DNA of 64,000 nt from Roseovarius sp. MMSF_3281. Lineage in GTDB: Bacteria; Pseudomonadota; Alphaproteobacteria; Rhodobacterales; Rhodobacteraceae. The notes beneath the pieces are model-generated. The model saw only the letters and a list, made by a program, of their open reading frames with translations, ran no database searches and was not told the origin of the DNA. Made by a program: the position numbers and the translations under genes. Where the stretch lies: contig NZ_JASHIM010000002.1 in NCBI RefSeq assembly GCF_030733685.1, positions 310,001 to 374,000 of the forward strand, read 5' to 3'. Positions 7,889 through 17,351 of the stretch are shown piece by piece. The first letter of the stretch is position 1, and each line of letters begins with the position of its first letter.

Positions 7889-9484
7889 TTAAGCCACGTC
7901 GAATTGCAGGGCGCGGATTTGCTGGAATTTATCCGTCGCCTCAAGTTTCTTGATCACCTCGGGCGAGACCTGTGCATCGATGTAAAGAAGCGCGATGGCT
8001 TCCGCCCCGGCGGCCGAGCGGCCAAGGGTGAAGTTGGCGATGTTGACGCCGTGTTCGCCCATGGTCTGACCCAGGGTGCCGATGATGCCCGGCTCGTCGT
8101 TGTTGGTGGTGTAAAGCATATGCGCGCCGATCTCGGCGTCGATGTTGATGCCCTTGATCTGGATGAAGCGTGGCTTGCCATCCGAGAAGACCGTACCGCC
8201 GATGGAGCGTTCACGCTTGTCCGTGACCACGGTCAGTTTGATGTAGCCCTCGAACGCGCCCGACTTGTCCTGCTTGGTGGTCGAGATCTTGATGCCGCGT
8301 TCCTTGGCCACCACCGGGGCGGAGACCATGTTCACCTCGGGGTTCACCGATTTCATGATGCCGGCCACAGCCGAGCATGTCAGCGCCTCAAGGTTCATGT
8401 CCGAGACAACACCATCGTAAAGGATGTTGATGGCCTTGATCGGCTCGTCGGTCATCTGGCCGATAAAGCTGCCGAGGTGATCCGAAAGCTTGATCCACGG
8501 GCCCATGACCTTGGCCTCTTCGGCGGTCACCGACGGCATGTTCAGCGCGTTGGTCACGGCCCCGGTCAGCAGGTAATCCGACATCTGCTCGGCCACCTGA
8601 AGGGCCACGTTTTCCTGTGCCTCGGTGGTGGCGGCCCCGAGGTGCGGGGTGCAGACCACGTTGGGCAGGTTGAAAAGCGGGTTATCCTTGGCCGGTTCTT
8701 CGGCGAAGACGTCAAAGCCCGCGCCCGCCACATGGCCGGATTTCAGCAGTTCGGCCAGTGCCGCCTCGTCCACAAGGCCACCACGCGCACAGTTGATGAT
8801 GCGCACGCCCTTCTTGGTTTTCTCAAGGTTTTCCTTGGACAGGATGTTGCGCGTCTGATCGGTCAGCGGCACGTGCAGGGTGATGAAATCGGCGCGGGTC
8901 AGAAGCTCGTCCAGTTCCACCTTTTCGACGCCCATCTTGTCGGCCTTTTCCTGACCAAGGAAGGGATCAAAGGCGATGACCTTCATCTTCAGGCCACGGG
9001 CACGGTCGCAGACGATACCGCCGATGTTGCCCGCGCCGATGACGCCAAGGGTTTTGCCGGTGAGTTCGGTGCCCATGAACTTGGATTTTTCCCATTTGCC
9101 CGCGTGGGTCGAGGCCGAGGCCTCGGGGATTTGACGGGCCACGGAAAACATCATGGCGATGGCGTGTTCGGCGGTGGTGATCATGTTGCCGAAGGGGGTG
9201 TTCATGACGATCACACCCTTTTTCGACGCGGCCTCTTTATCGACGTTGTCGGTGCCGATACCGGCGCGGCCCACGACCTTGAGGTTGGTGGCGGCCTCAA
9301 GGATGGTCGGGGTGACCTTGGTGGCCGAGCGGATGGCAAGGCCATCGTATTGGCCGATCACCTCGGCCAGCTTTTCCTTGTCTTTCCCGAGGTCGGGCAT
9401 GAAATCCACGTCAATGCCACGGTCGCGGAAGATTTGAACGGCGGTTTCCGAGAGTTTGTCGGAGACGAGTACTTTGGGAGCCAT
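7889..9484 (-). CDS. serA: D-3-phosphoglycerate dehydrogenase
   Basis: A 531-residue enzyme that oxidises 3-phosphoglycerate with NAD+, the first step of serine synthesis. It begins MAPKVLVSDKLSE and has a Rossmann motif (LGVIGAGNIGG), the catalytic arginine and acid region (NCARGGLVDEAAL) and the histidine loop TPHLGAATTEAQ. The long form with an allosteric-substrate-binding domain and a C-terminal ACT domain (about 455-531) suggests serine feedback control. The frame continues upstream to 9682 but that part is non-homologous. It lies downstream of serC on the same strand and ends at a strong terminator. Confidence 0.96.
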   Translation of the reverse strand: MAPKVLVSDKLSETAVQIFRDRGIDVDFMPDLGKDKEKLAEVIGQYDGLAIRSATKVTPTILEAATNLKVVGRAGIGTDNVDKEAASKKGVIVMNTPFGNMITTAEHAIAMMFSVARQIPEASASTHAGKWEKSKFMGTELTGKTLGVIGAGNIGGIVCDRARGLKMKVIAFDPFLGQEKADKMGVEKVELDELLTRADFITLHVPLTDQTRNILSKENLEKTKKGVRIINCARGGLVDEAALAELLKSGHVAGAGFDVFAEEPAKDNPLFNLPNVVCTPHLGAATTEAQENVALQVAEQMSDYLLTGAVTNALNMPSVTAEEAKVMGPWIKLSDHLGSFIGQMTDEPIKAINILYDGVVSDMNLEALTCSAVAGIMKSVNPEVNMVSAPVVAKERGIKISTTKQDKSGAFEGYIKLTVVTDKRERSIGGTVFSDGKPRFIQIKGINIDAEIGAHMLYTTNNDEPGIIGTLGQTMGEHGVNIANFTLGRSAAGAEAIALLYIDAQVSPEVIKKLEATDKFQQIRALQFDVA

Positions 9485-9527
9485 GGTTCTGGTCCTTATG
9501 AGAATTCTGGGGATACACGCCCCGGGC

Positions 9528-9578
9528 ATGACCCGGGGCTTCGCTGTGCTTGAGGTCCCGGGGCGGTCCCGGGACGGG
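9528..9578. repeat. CCCGGG palindromic intergenic repeat between serC and serA
   Basis: Two adjacent dyads, CCCCGGGCATGACCCGGGGC and TCCCGGGGCGGTCCCGGGA, fill most of the serC-serA gap. They resemble the 16-bp inverted repeat at 13443-13498. Such GC-rich extragenic palindromes are common in alphaproteobacteria and may stabilise or attenuate the dicistronic mRNA. Confidence 0.65.
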
Positions 9579-9582
9579 ATGA

Positions 9583-10737
9583 TCAGGCGGCTTCGGTCTG
9601 CGCCTCGATCTCGGCCTCGAAGGCCCATTTGATCCAGGGCATGAGGGCCGCAACATCCGTCGTTTCGACCGTCCCGCCACACCAGATGCGCAGGCCCGCC
9701 GGGGCATCGCGATAGGCGCCGATATCATAGGCCACGCCTTCGGCATCCAGCCGCTTGACGATGGCCTTGGCGAAAGCCGCGCCATCGGTGATGCGGTCAT
9801 CGGTGAACTTCAGGCAGACCGAGGTGTTCGAGCGGATCGCCGGATCGTCGACCAGGAAGGCCAGCCAACTGTTCTCGGCCACGAAGCTTTGCACGGCAGC
9901 AAGGTTGGCATAGGCGCGTTCGCGCAGGCCTTCCATCCCACCGACCGAGCGCGCCCAGTCAAGCGCCAGCAGGTAATCTTCCACCGCCAGCATGGAGGGG
10001 GTGTTGATCGTCGCGCCTTCGAAAATCCCGTCGATCAGTTTGCCGCCCTTGGTCAGGCGGAAGATCTTGGGCAGGGGCCATGCGGGCGTGTAGTTTTCAA
10101 GGCGTTCCACCGCGCGGGGGCTGAGGATGATCATGCCATGCGCGGCCTCGCCGCCCAGAACCTTCTGCCAGCTAAAGGTGGTGACATCCAGTTTGTCCCA
10201 CGGCAGGCGTTGGGCAAAAGCAGCGGAGGTGGCATCGCAGATGGTCAGGCCTTGGCGGTCGGATTTGATCCAGTCACCGTTCGGCACGCGCGCGCCCGAG
10301 GTAGTGCCGTTCCATGTAAAGACCACGTCATTGTCGGTATCGACGGTCGCGAGGTCCACGATCTCGCCATAGGGGGCTTCCTTGATCTCGGCATCCAGCT
10401 TGAGTTGCTTGACCGCGTCGGTGACCCAACCCGCGCCAAAGCTTTCCCAAGCCAGCATTTCGACCTTGCGTTCGCCCAGCAGGTTCCACATCGCCATTTC
10501 CACGGCGCCGGTGTCGGAGGCGGGGACGATGCCGATTTTATAGTCGGCGGGGATGCCCAGCACCTCGCGGGTGCCTTCGATGGCGGCCTTCAACTTGGCC
10601 TTGCCCACGGCGGCACGGTGACTGCGGCCCAGGGGCGCGTCACTTAGTTTGTCCAGCGAAAATGCGGGGGGTTTGGCACAGGGGCCAGAGGAAAAACGCG
10701 GATTACCCGGCCGCGTTGCCGGTTGTTCAATAGCCAT
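9583..10737 (-). CDS. serC: Phosphoserine aminotransferase
   Basis: A 384-residue PLP enzyme converting 3-phosphohydroxypyruvate and glutamate to phosphoserine. It belongs to the SerC subfamily seen in alphaproteobacteria, with [16 protein letters not shown] at the N-terminus and the PLP lysine in [16 protein letters not shown]. The start [11 protein letters not shown] at 10737 is fixed by the ribosome binding site GGAAGGG eight bases upstream and by homology. serC and serA form a two-gene serine operon headed by a structured leader. Confidence 0.95.
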   Translation of the reverse strand: MAIEQPATRPGNPRFSSGPCAKPPAFSLDKLSDAPLGRSHRAAVGKAKLKAAIEGTREVLGIPADYKIGIVPASDTGAVEMAMWNLLGERKVEMLAWESFGAGWVTDAVKQLKLDAEIKEAPYGEIVDLATVDTDNDVVFTWNGTTSGARVPNGDWIKSDRQGLTICDATSAAFAQRLPWDKLDVTTFSWQKVLGGEAAHGMIILSPRAVERLENYTPAWPLPKIFRLTKGGKLIDGIFEGATINTPSMLAVEDYLLALDWARSVGGMEGLRERAYANLAAVQSFVAENSWLAFLVDDPAIRSNTSVCLKFTDDRITDGAAFAKAIVKRLDAEGVAYDIGAYRDAPAGLRIWCGGTVETTDVAALMPWIKWAFEAEIEAQTEAA

Positions 10738-10826
10738 TTTTGCTACCCTTCCAGATAAGCGCCCCTCGTTGGGGAGGGGTGTCCCACCGATGGAGATACG
10801 CCTCCCCTGAAAGAACAGCAATAGAT
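10738..10826 (-). promoter_or_regulatory. serC leader RNA candidate with alternative helices
   Basis: The 5' leader of serC can form two mutually exclusive helices. Bases 10771-10777 (CCUCCCC in the RNA) can pair with 10801-10807 (GGGGAGG). Bases 10774-10779 (CCCCUC) can instead pair with 10762-10767 (GAGGGG), just upstream of the Shine-Dalgarno sequence at 10746-10752. A conserved serC motif upstream of serC in Rhodobacterales has been described by comparative genomics; I assign this region to it from position and shape, not from a covariance search. The ligand or signal is unknown. Confidence 0.65.
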
Positions 10827-11029
10827 ACATGGGCCAAGGAGGCAGGAAAATGCGGGTCAATGAGGAACATTGCAGGAACGCAAGTTTCCGATTGGCACAT
10901 ATCCGACACAAAGCGCGACATCCTTGATGATCTAATGCAGGATGGGCCGGGTTTGTCGGCTTACGGCGTCAAGGACGCCAACAAGACGTATTACGATTGT
11001 CCGGGGCGTTAGAACGATCTGCCTGAGAA

Positions 11030-11096
11030 CTTCTTTTCGACATTTCCATGGAGTTCACCGGCGTTCAGCGCAACGACCGGGCCTTTCGAAAAGAAG
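11030..11096. repeat. Perfect 11-bp inverted repeat with long spacer
   Basis: CTTCTTTTCGA at 11030-11040 and its exact complement TCGAAAAGAAG at 11086-11096 are separated by 45 bases in the 372-base gap between the GlxA-type gene and serC. On the minus strand it would be the 3' end of the regulator transcript, and the right-hand arm lies 14 bases past its stop. The rest of the gap, 10827-11029, holds the serC promoter region and no gene I can support. Confidence 0.5.
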
Positions 11097-11109
11097 AAGA
11101 CCGCGTGCC

Positions 11110-12060
11110 TTATCGGTAGTGCGACGGGGGCTGGCCGAAGTGTTGGGCGTAGACGCGCGAAAAGTGTGACGAGGAGGCGAAGCCAGCGGCCAGCGCGATT
11201 TGCGTGAGCGGGAGCGAGGAGTTGCGCAGCAGGCTTCGGGCGGTATCGAGGCGCAAGGCGCGGTAGAAACTCATGGTGGAGCGTCCGAGTTTATCCTGGA
11301 ACAGCCGGTTGAGGTGGCGTGGGGAAACCCCGGCCATTTGGGCGAGGTCCTTGAGCGTGACCGGATCGGCGATATGGGTTTCCATGGCGGCCACGGCATC
11401 GAGAAGGGCGGGGTCGGTGGTGCCGAGGCGTTCAACGAGGCCGGCGCGTTGCGGGCCCATGGAGGGACGGACCTCGGTATGCATGAACCAGTCGCTGACG
11501 CTGCGGGCGAAGGGCGCGCCGTGATGGCGGGTGATCAGGGCATGCATCAGGTCCATCGGCGCGGTGCCGCCCGCGCAAGTGATACGGTCGCGGTCGATCA
11601 CGTAGAGCGTGCGTTCGATGGCGAGGTGCGGCGAGATTTCCGCGAGGGCGGTGGCGTGTTCCCAGTGGACGGTCATGCGCCGCCCGTCCATCAGCCCGGC
11701 GCGGGCGAGGATCACCGGGCCGCCGGAAACGCCACCAAGGCGCGCGCCTTGCCGGGCCATGCGGGCCAGCCAGTTGGTGACGCGCGGGGTGTCGAAGCGG
11801 GTAGGGTCGCCGCCCGCGATGACGAAGAGGTAATCAAGGTCAAGATCATCGCCCACCTGCGCCTGTGGTGTCACGCTGGCGGTGCCGGAGCTGTGGATGG
11901 GGCTGCCCCCGTCGGTGATGTTGATCATCTCGTAAAGGGTATGCCCGGCGAGCAGGTTCGCGGCGCGCATCGGTTCGGTCAGCGATGCGTAGGACATGAG
12001 CGCGAAGCCATCGAGGGGCAGGAGGCCTATGCGGCGGGATGTTTCGGGTGATTTGGCCAT
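11110..12060 (-). CDS. GlxA family transcriptional regulator (DJ-1/PfpI plus AraC helix-turn-helix)
   Basis: A 316-residue regulator. The N-terminal DJ-1/PfpI-like amidase fold (IGLLPLDGFALMSYA, FVIAGGDP) has SGG in place of the catalytic cysteine (GGVSGGPVILARAG), as usual for regulators. The C-terminal AraC domain has two helix-turn-helices (LAQMAGVSPRHLNRLFQD and IALAAGFASSSHFSRVY). It is transcribed away from soxB across a short shared promoter region and resembles GbdR-type regulators of glycine betaine/sarcosine catabolism, so control of soxBDAG is likely. An in-frame ATG at 12081 is an alternative start; neither has a clear ribosome binding site. Confidence 0.9.
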   Translation of the reverse strand: MAKSPETSRRIGLLPLDGFALMSYASLTEPMRAANLLAGHTLYEMINITDGGSPIHSSGTASVTPQAQVGDDLDLDYLFVIAGGDPTRFDTPRVTNWLARMARQGARLGGVSGGPVILARAGLMDGRRMTVHWEHATALAEISPHLAIERTLYVIDRDRITCAGGTAPMDLMHALITRHHGAPFARSVSDWFMHTEVRPSMGPQRAGLVERLGTTDPALLDAVAAMETHIADPVTLKDLAQMAGVSPRHLNRLFQDKLGRSTMSFYRALRLDTARSLLRNSSLPLTQIALAAGFASSSHFSRVYAQHFGQPPSHYR

Positions 12061-12145
12061 AATGGGCAAGTACAAGGCCATTTTGGAAAAGTCTATGGAG
12101 TCATATCAGGGCATTTTGACCTGAGCAGACACGAGGTTTCCGACC

Positions 12146-13396
12146 ATGCGCTATAGTGCTTTACGAATTCTCCGCGAGGGCCTGACCGGCAACAAGGGCT
12201 GGAAACCCGTTTGGCGGGAACCGGAACCCAAGGCCGAATATGACATCGTGATTGTTGGTGGCGGGGGGCATGGCCTTGCCACGGCGTATTACCTGGCCAA
12301 GGAATTCGGGCACAAGAATATAGCGGTGTTGGAAAAGGGCTGGCTGGGCTCGGGCAACATCGGGCGGAATACGACGATCATCCGCTCGAACTATATGCTG
12401 CCCGGCAACGAGCCGTTTTACGAGATGTCGCTGAAGCTGTGGGAAGGGTTGGAGCAGGACTTCAACTATAACGCCATGGTGAGCCAGCGGTCGATCCTGA
12501 ACCTTTATCACAGTGACGCGCAGCGGGATGCCTTCGTGCGGCGGGCCAATGCGATGATGCTGGCCGGTGCCGATGCCGAGATTGCCGATGCCGATCAGTT
12601 GCGCGCCGAATTGCCGTTTCTGGATTTTGACAATGCGCGCTTTCCGATCAAGGGCGGCTTGTTCCAGCGGCGCGGCGGCACGGTGCGGCATGACGCGGTG
12701 GCTTGGGGCTATGCCCGCGGCGCGGATGCGCGGGGCGTGGACATTATTCAGAACTGCGAGGTCACGGGGTTTGACATTGAGAACGGCCATTGCACCGGCA
12801 TGCAAACCTCGCGCGGGGCGATCCGGGCCAAGAAGGTGGCGGTTTGCGTGGCCGGGTCCTCGGGCCGGGTGATGGAAAAGGCGGGGATGCGCCTGCCCAT
12901 CGAGAGCCATGTCTTGCAGGCCTTCGTGACCGAGGGTCTGAAGCCGGTGATCCCCGGGGTCATCACCTTTGGCGCGGGGCATTTTTATGTCAGCCAGTCG
13001 GACAAGGGCGGGTTGGTCTTTGGTGGCGATATCGACGGATACAATTCCTATGCGCAGCGCGGCAACCTGCCGGTGGTCGAGGACGTGGCCGAGGGCGGTA
13101 TGGCGATCATGCCGATGATCGGGCGCGCGCGGTTGCTGCGGTCATGGGGCGGGATCATGGATATGTCGATGGATGGGTCGCCCTTCATCGACAAGACCCA
13201 TGTGGACGGCCTCTATTTCAATGGCGGCTGGTGCTATGGCGGGTTCAAGGCGACCCCGGCGAGCGGATTTTGCTACGCGCATTTGCTGGCCCGCGATGAG
13301 CCGCATCCGGTGGCAGCGCAAATGCGGTTGGATCGGTTCATGAGCGGCAACCTGATCGACGAAAAAGGCGTGGGCAATCAGCCCAACCTGCATTGA
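12146..13396 (+). CDS. soxB: Sarcosine oxidase subunit beta
   Basis: A 416-residue flavoprotein subunit of heterotetrameric sarcosine oxidase, which demethylates sarcosine to glycine and passes the methyl carbon to tetrahydrofolate. The N-terminal dinucleotide-binding motif is VGGGGHGLATAYYLA, followed by GSGNIGRNTTIIRSNY, typical of SoxB. The DAO fold runs to near the C-terminus with NGGWCYGGFKATPASG. It is the first gene of the cluster and diverges from a GlxA-type regulator. Confidence 0.97.
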   Translation: MRYSALRILREGLTGNKGWKPVWREPEPKAEYDIVIVGGGGHGLATAYYLAKEFGHKNIAVLEKGWLGSGNIGRNTTIIRSNYMLPGNEPFYEMSLKLWEGLEQDFNYNAMVSQRSILNLYHSDAQRDAFVRRANAMMLAGADAEIADADQLRAELPFLDFDNARFPIKGGLFQRRGGTVRHDAVAWGYARGADARGVDIIQNCEVTGFDIENGHCTGMQTSRGAIRAKKVAVCVAGSSGRVMEKAGMRLPIESHVLQAFVTEGLKPVIPGVITFGAGHFYVSQSDKGGLVFGGDIDGYNSYAQRGNLPVVEDVAEGGMAIMPMIGRARLLRSWGGIMDMSMDGSPFIDKTHVDGLYFNGGWCYGGFKATPASGFCYAHLLARDEPHPVAAQMRLDRFMSGNLIDEKGVGNQPNLH

Positions 13397-13442
13397 GGTT
13401 CGCGATGTATCTTTTCTGCCTTTTGATCTTTGCCTTGTCTGT

Positions 13443-13498
13443 CCCGGGCTTGACCCGGAACCTTGCGGCCAACCAAGAGGCCCCGGGTCAAGCCCGGG
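13443..13498. repeat. 16-bp perfect inverted repeat between soxB and soxD
   Basis: CCCGGGCTTGACCCGG at 13443-13458 is exactly complementary to 13483-13498. Each arm is itself nearly palindromic. It occupies the soxB-soxD gap and belongs to the same CCCGGG repeat type as 9528-9578. It may act as a stem that adjusts expression of soxB relative to the downstream subunits. Confidence 0.7.
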
Positions 13499-13520
13499 GC
13501 GCGAAGCGGAGCGTTCTGCC

Positions 13521-13808
13521 ATGATTATTCATCACCCATTGTTGGGCCCGCGCGATGCCGCGGAATTCGTTTACCTTGGCGATGCGAGCCTGATCGACCG
13601 GCCCGATTGGCAGGCCGAGGATGCGGCGCAAGCGTTCCACGCCTATGGCTATCTGCGGGATAACCCGGCAGGCGCGCATCAGGAGCTTTGGTATCACGAA
13701 CAGGGCGACCGTTCGTGGCTTGTGGTGACACGGGACACCACGACGCATGAGATTACACAGGTGGAACTGGCCCGGGATGTGGCCCGGGTGCGGGGGCGTG
13801 ACAAATGA
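13521..13808 (+). CDS. soxD: Sarcosine oxidase subunit delta
   Basis: A 95-residue small subunit, opening MIIHHPLLGPRDAAEFVYLGDA and containing the family motif ELWYHEQGDRSWLVVTRDT. In this family delta carries zinc through cysteines in the best studied enzymes; this copy has none of them, a variation I have noted but not checked across relatives. It overlaps soxA by four bases (ATGA), which shows translational coupling. Confidence 0.93.
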   Translation: MIIHHPLLGPRDAAEFVYLGDASLIDRPDWQAEDAAQAFHAYGYLRDNPAGAHQELWYHEQGDRSWLVVTRDTTTHEITQVELARDVARVRGRDK

Positions 13809-16753
13809 GCCAGGATTATCGGATTGGCGGCGGTCAGGTGGACCGGACCCGCGAGATCACTTTCCGCTTTAACGGCAAGGCGATGCAGGGGCATCCGGGC
13901 GATACGCTGGCCTCGGCGCTGTTGGCGAATGGTCAAAAGCTGGTGGGGCGGTCGTTCAAGTATCACCGTCCGCGCGGGGTGTTCACTTCTGGGAGTGAAG
14001 AACCCAACGCCTTGGTGCAATTGCGCAGCGGCGCGCATCAGGAGCCGAATACACGGGCGACAACGGTGGAACTGTTCGAGGGCTTGAGCGCCACGAGCCA
14101 GAACCATCGTGGCCCCTTGGAATGGGACCTGATGGCGGTGACCGACCTGATGTCGCCCTTCCTGAGTGCCGGGTTCTATTACAAGACATTCATGTGGCCG
14201 CGCGCCTTTTGGGAGAAGTTTTATGAGCCGGTGATCCGGTCCTCGGCGGGTTTGGGCCGGCTGTCGATGCAGAATGACCCCGATCAATACGACAAGGGGT
14301 TCTTGCACTGTGACCTGTTGGTCGTCGGGGCCGGACCGTCGGGGTTGATGGCGGCGCTGACGGCGGCGCGCAGCGGTGCACGGGTCATCTTGGCCGATGA
14401 GGATTTCGCGCCCGGTGGGCGGCTTAATGCGGAAACGCTGGAACTGGGCGGTATGGCCGGGGCCGATTGGGCGGCGCAGGTTGTGGCGGAATTGGTTGAT
14501 ATGCCGAATGTCCGCCTCATGACGCGCACCACGGTTTACGGCGCTTATGACCACGGGATTTACGGCGCCTTGGAGCGCTGCACCGATCACTTGGCCGAGA
14601 GCGGCGGTAAGCCCCGGCAGATCCTGTGGCGGATTTATTCCAAGCGGGCGGTGCTGGCGGCGGGGGCAACCGAGCGGCCCATCGCCTTTGGCAACAACGA
14701 CCGGCCCGGCGTGATGATGGCGGGGGCTGTGCGGGCCTATGTGAACCGCTTTGGCGTGACGCCGGGGCATCACGTGGCGGTGTTTACCAATAACGACGAC
14801 GGCTGGCGCACGGCCAAGGATTTGACCGACAAGGGTGTCGAGGTGGTCGCGGTGATCGACAGTCGCGACAAACCGGCGGTTTGCGAGGTGCCCGGCGCGC
14901 GGCACGTGCGAGGTGCTGCGGTGATGGATACCGTGGGCCGCAAGGGCATCAAGTCGATCACCCTGACCGATGGGCAGGTGATCCCGGTGGATTGTCTGGC
15001 GGTGTCGGGCGGCTGGAACCCGAATGTGCATTTGACCTGCCACCAACGGGGCCGCCCCGAATGGCGCGACGATTTGCAGGCCTTCGTGCCCGGTGGCGCG
15101 CTGCCGCCCGGCATGGCCGTGGCAGGCGCGGCGAATGGGCAAATGACGCTGGCCGCCGCATTGGCCGAGGGTCAAGCGCAGGCCAAGGCGCAATTGGAGG
15201 CCTTGGACCATACGGTTGCGAATGTGGAGCTTCTACAGGCCGAGGATGAACCCCGCGAGGCCGCGGCCTTCTGGCATGTGAAGGACAGCAAGAAACGCGC
15301 CTGGGTCGATCAGCAGAACGATGTGACCGTCAAGGACGTGAAGCTGGCCAACCGCGAGGGCTTCCGCTCGGTCGAGTTGTTGAAACGGTACACGACGCTG
15401 GGCATGGCGACAGATCAGGGCAAGACCTCGAACATCGCGGGTCTGGCCATTCTGGCCGAGGAAGCGGGCAAGACCATCCCCGAGGTGGGCACAACGATTT
15501 TCCGCCCGCCCTATACGCCGGTGCCGATGGGTGCGCTGGGCGGTCGGGCGCGGGGCAAGGAGTTTCGCCCTTACCGTTTGACGCCAAGCCACAAATGGGC
15601 CGAGGAAAACGGCGCGACCTTCGTTGAGGTCGGCAATTGGCTTCGGGCGCAGTGGTTTGTGCGGGACGGCGAGAAAGGCTGGCGCGACTCGGTCGATCGC
15701 GAGGTCGAGATGACCCGCAACTCGGTTGGTATTTGCGATGTCACGACGCTGGGCAAGATCGACATTCAGGGGCGCGATGCCGCGGAATTCCTGAACAAGG
15801 TCTATGCCAATGGCTTTGCCAAGCTGCCGGTAGGCAAGGTGCGCTATGGCCTGATGCTGCGCGAGGATGGGATTGCCTATGACGATGGCACGACCGCGCG
15901 GATGGGCGAGAACCATTTCGTGATGACCACGACCACGGCAAACGCGGTTGTCGTTTTCCGCCGGTTGGAGTTTGCACGGCAATGCCTGTGGCCCAATCTG
16001 GACGTGCATTTGATTTCCACCACCGATGGCTGGGCGCAGTTTGCCGTGGCTGGTCCCAATTCCCGCAAGCTGTTGCAAAAGGTGGTGGACAAGGAACACG
16101 ACCTGTCGAACGAAGCCTTCCCCTTCATGGCCTGTGGCGAGGTGATGGTGTGCGGCGGGATGCCGGCAAGGTTGTTCCGGATCTCGTTCTCGGGCGAGAT
16201 GGCCTATGAAATCGCGGTTCCGGCACGCTATGGAAATTCCATGATGGATGTGCTGATGGAGGCCGGGCGTGAATTCGATGCGGTGCCGTATGGTACGGAG
16301 GCCCTTGGCGTTATGCGGATCGAGAAGGGCCATGCGGCGGGCAATGAGCTGAACGGTCAAACCACTGCGCATAACCTTGGCATGGGCCGGATGGTGAGCC
16401 AGAAGAAAGAGTGCATCGGTAACGTGTTGAGCCAGCGGCCCGAGATGGTCCGCGAGGATGCGGTGAAACTGATGGGGTTCAAACCGGTGAACCCGGCCGA
16501 GCCACTGATCGCGGGGATGCATTTCATCAACCGCAACGCCGTGGCCAATATGGACAACGATCAGGGCTGGATGACCTCGGTTGCCTATTCGCCCAGCCTT
16601 GGGCATTCCATCGGGCTTGGCTTTGTCAAAAGCGGCGATACCCGCAAGGGCGAGATCCTGCGCGCCGTTAGCCCCGTGCATGGGCGCGAGGTTCTTGTCG
16701 AGGTGGTTTCAGCCCATTTCATCGACCCGGAAGGAGAGCGTCTTCGTGCCTGA
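13805..16753 (+). CDS. soxA: Sarcosine oxidase subunit alpha
   Basis: The 982-residue large subunit. The N-terminal part resembles a [2Fe-2S]-like/SoxA domain (TFRFNGKAMQGHPGDTLASALLANG), then comes an NAD-binding Rossmann domain (VVGAGPSGLMAALTAA) and a C-terminal aminomethyltransferase (GcvT-like) half from about residue 600, which binds tetrahydrofolate and takes the methylene from sarcosine. Length and order are standard. It overlaps soxD at its start and soxG at its end. Confidence 0.97.
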   Translation: MSQDYRIGGGQVDRTREITFRFNGKAMQGHPGDTLASALLANGQKLVGRSFKYHRPRGVFTSGSEEPNALVQLRSGAHQEPNTRATTVELFEGLSATSQNHRGPLEWDLMAVTDLMSPFLSAGFYYKTFMWPRAFWEKFYEPVIRSSAGLGRLSMQNDPDQYDKGFLHCDLLVVGAGPSGLMAALTAARSGARVILADEDFAPGGRLNAETLELGGMAGADWAAQVVAELVDMPNVRLMTRTTVYGAYDHGIYGALERCTDHLAESGGKPRQILWRIYSKRAVLAAGATERPIAFGNNDRPGVMMAGAVRAYVNRFGVTPGHHVAVFTNNDDGWRTAKDLTDKGVEVVAVIDSRDKPAVCEVPGARHVRGAAVMDTVGRKGIKSITLTDGQVIPVDCLAVSGGWNPNVHLTCHQRGRPEWRDDLQAFVPGGALPPGMAVAGAANGQMTLAAALAEGQAQAKAQLEALDHTVANVELLQAEDEPREAAAFWHVKDSKKRAWVDQQNDVTVKDVKLANREGFRSVELLKRYTTLGMATDQGKTSNIAGLAILAEEAGKTIPEVGTTIFRPPYTPVPMGALGGRARGKEFRPYRLTPSHKWAEENGATFVEVGNWLRAQWFVRDGEKGWRDSVDREVEMTRNSVGICDVTTLGKIDIQGRDAAEFLNKVYANGFAKLPVGKVRYGLMLREDGIAYDDGTTARMGENHFVMTTTTANAVVVFRRLEFARQCLWPNLDVHLISTTDGWAQFAVAGPNSRKLLQKVVDKEHDLSNEAFPFMACGEVMVCGGMPARLFRISFSGEMAYEIAVPARYGNSMMDVLMEAGREFDAVPYGTEALGVMRIEKGHAAGNELNGQTTAHNLGMGRMVSQKKECIGNVLSQRPEMVREDAVKLMGFKPVNPAEPLIAGMHFINRNAVANMDNDQGWMTSVAYSPSLGHSIGLGFVKSGDTRKGEILRAVSPVHGREVLVEVVSAHFIDPEGERLRA

Positions 16754-17309
16754 GTTCAGCTTGATATCGGCCCCGCCGTTGGCGGGCTATGACGAAACCC
16801 TTGGCGGCATCCGGTTGCGGGCGCCCGAGGGCTTGGCCATCGTTTCAATTGCCTTGCCCTTGGGGGGCGAGGCGGCAGCGGAAAAGGCGGTGAAATCCGC
16901 CTATGGCGCGGCACTTCCCGAGATGGGGCAATCGGTGTTGGCCGGTGACGCGCGGCTGGTGCGCTTGGGCGTGGATCAGGCTTTTGTCATTTTTGACCAT
17001 ACGGAACCGAATGCCGAAGGCGTGGTGGCCGGAAAGCTGAAGGACAAAGCCTATACCACAGATCAGACGGATGTTTGGGTGGGGCTTGAGATTTCCGGCG
17101 CGGGCTGTCGCGAGGCGCTTGAGCGGATTTGCCCGCTGGACCTGCACCCCGATGCCTTTGCGGTCAACCAAGCGGCGCGGACGGTGATGGAGCATCTGGG
17201 CGTGTTGATCATCCGCACCGGCGAGGCGGCATACCTGTTGCTGTCGGCCTCGTCCTCGGCGGGGACGTTCCAGCATGCGCTGCACCAATCCATGAAGAAC
17301 GTCAGCTAA
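16746..17309 (+). CDS. soxG: Sarcosine oxidase subunit gamma
   Basis: A 187-residue subunit starting at a GTG (VPEFSLISAPPLAG) that overlaps the soxA stop by eight bases; the AAGGAGAG ribosome binding site is at 16730-16737. Motifs GAGCREALERICPLDLHP and TVMEHLGVLIIRTGEAAYLLL mark the gamma subunit, which is related to the C-terminal part of GcvT. It completes the soxBDAG set. Confidence 0.93.
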   Translation: MPEFSLISAPPLAGYDETLGGIRLRAPEGLAIVSIALPLGGEAAAEKAVKSAYGAALPEMGQSVLAGDARLVRLGVDQAFVIFDHTEPNAEGVVAGKLKDKAYTTDQTDVWVGLEISGAGCREALERICPLDLHPDAFAVNQAARTVMEHLGVLIIRTGEAAYLLLSASSSAGTFQHALHQSMKNVS

Positions 17310-17351
17310 GGGCGCGCGGGCACGGGGCCTGTCAGGGAAAGGAATTTCGCG

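Noticed and set aside
7904..9553. 549-codon open frame antisense to serA
   Set aside because: It mirrors the codon structure of serA, is rich in G, H, D and V as expected of a shadow, and has no start signal.
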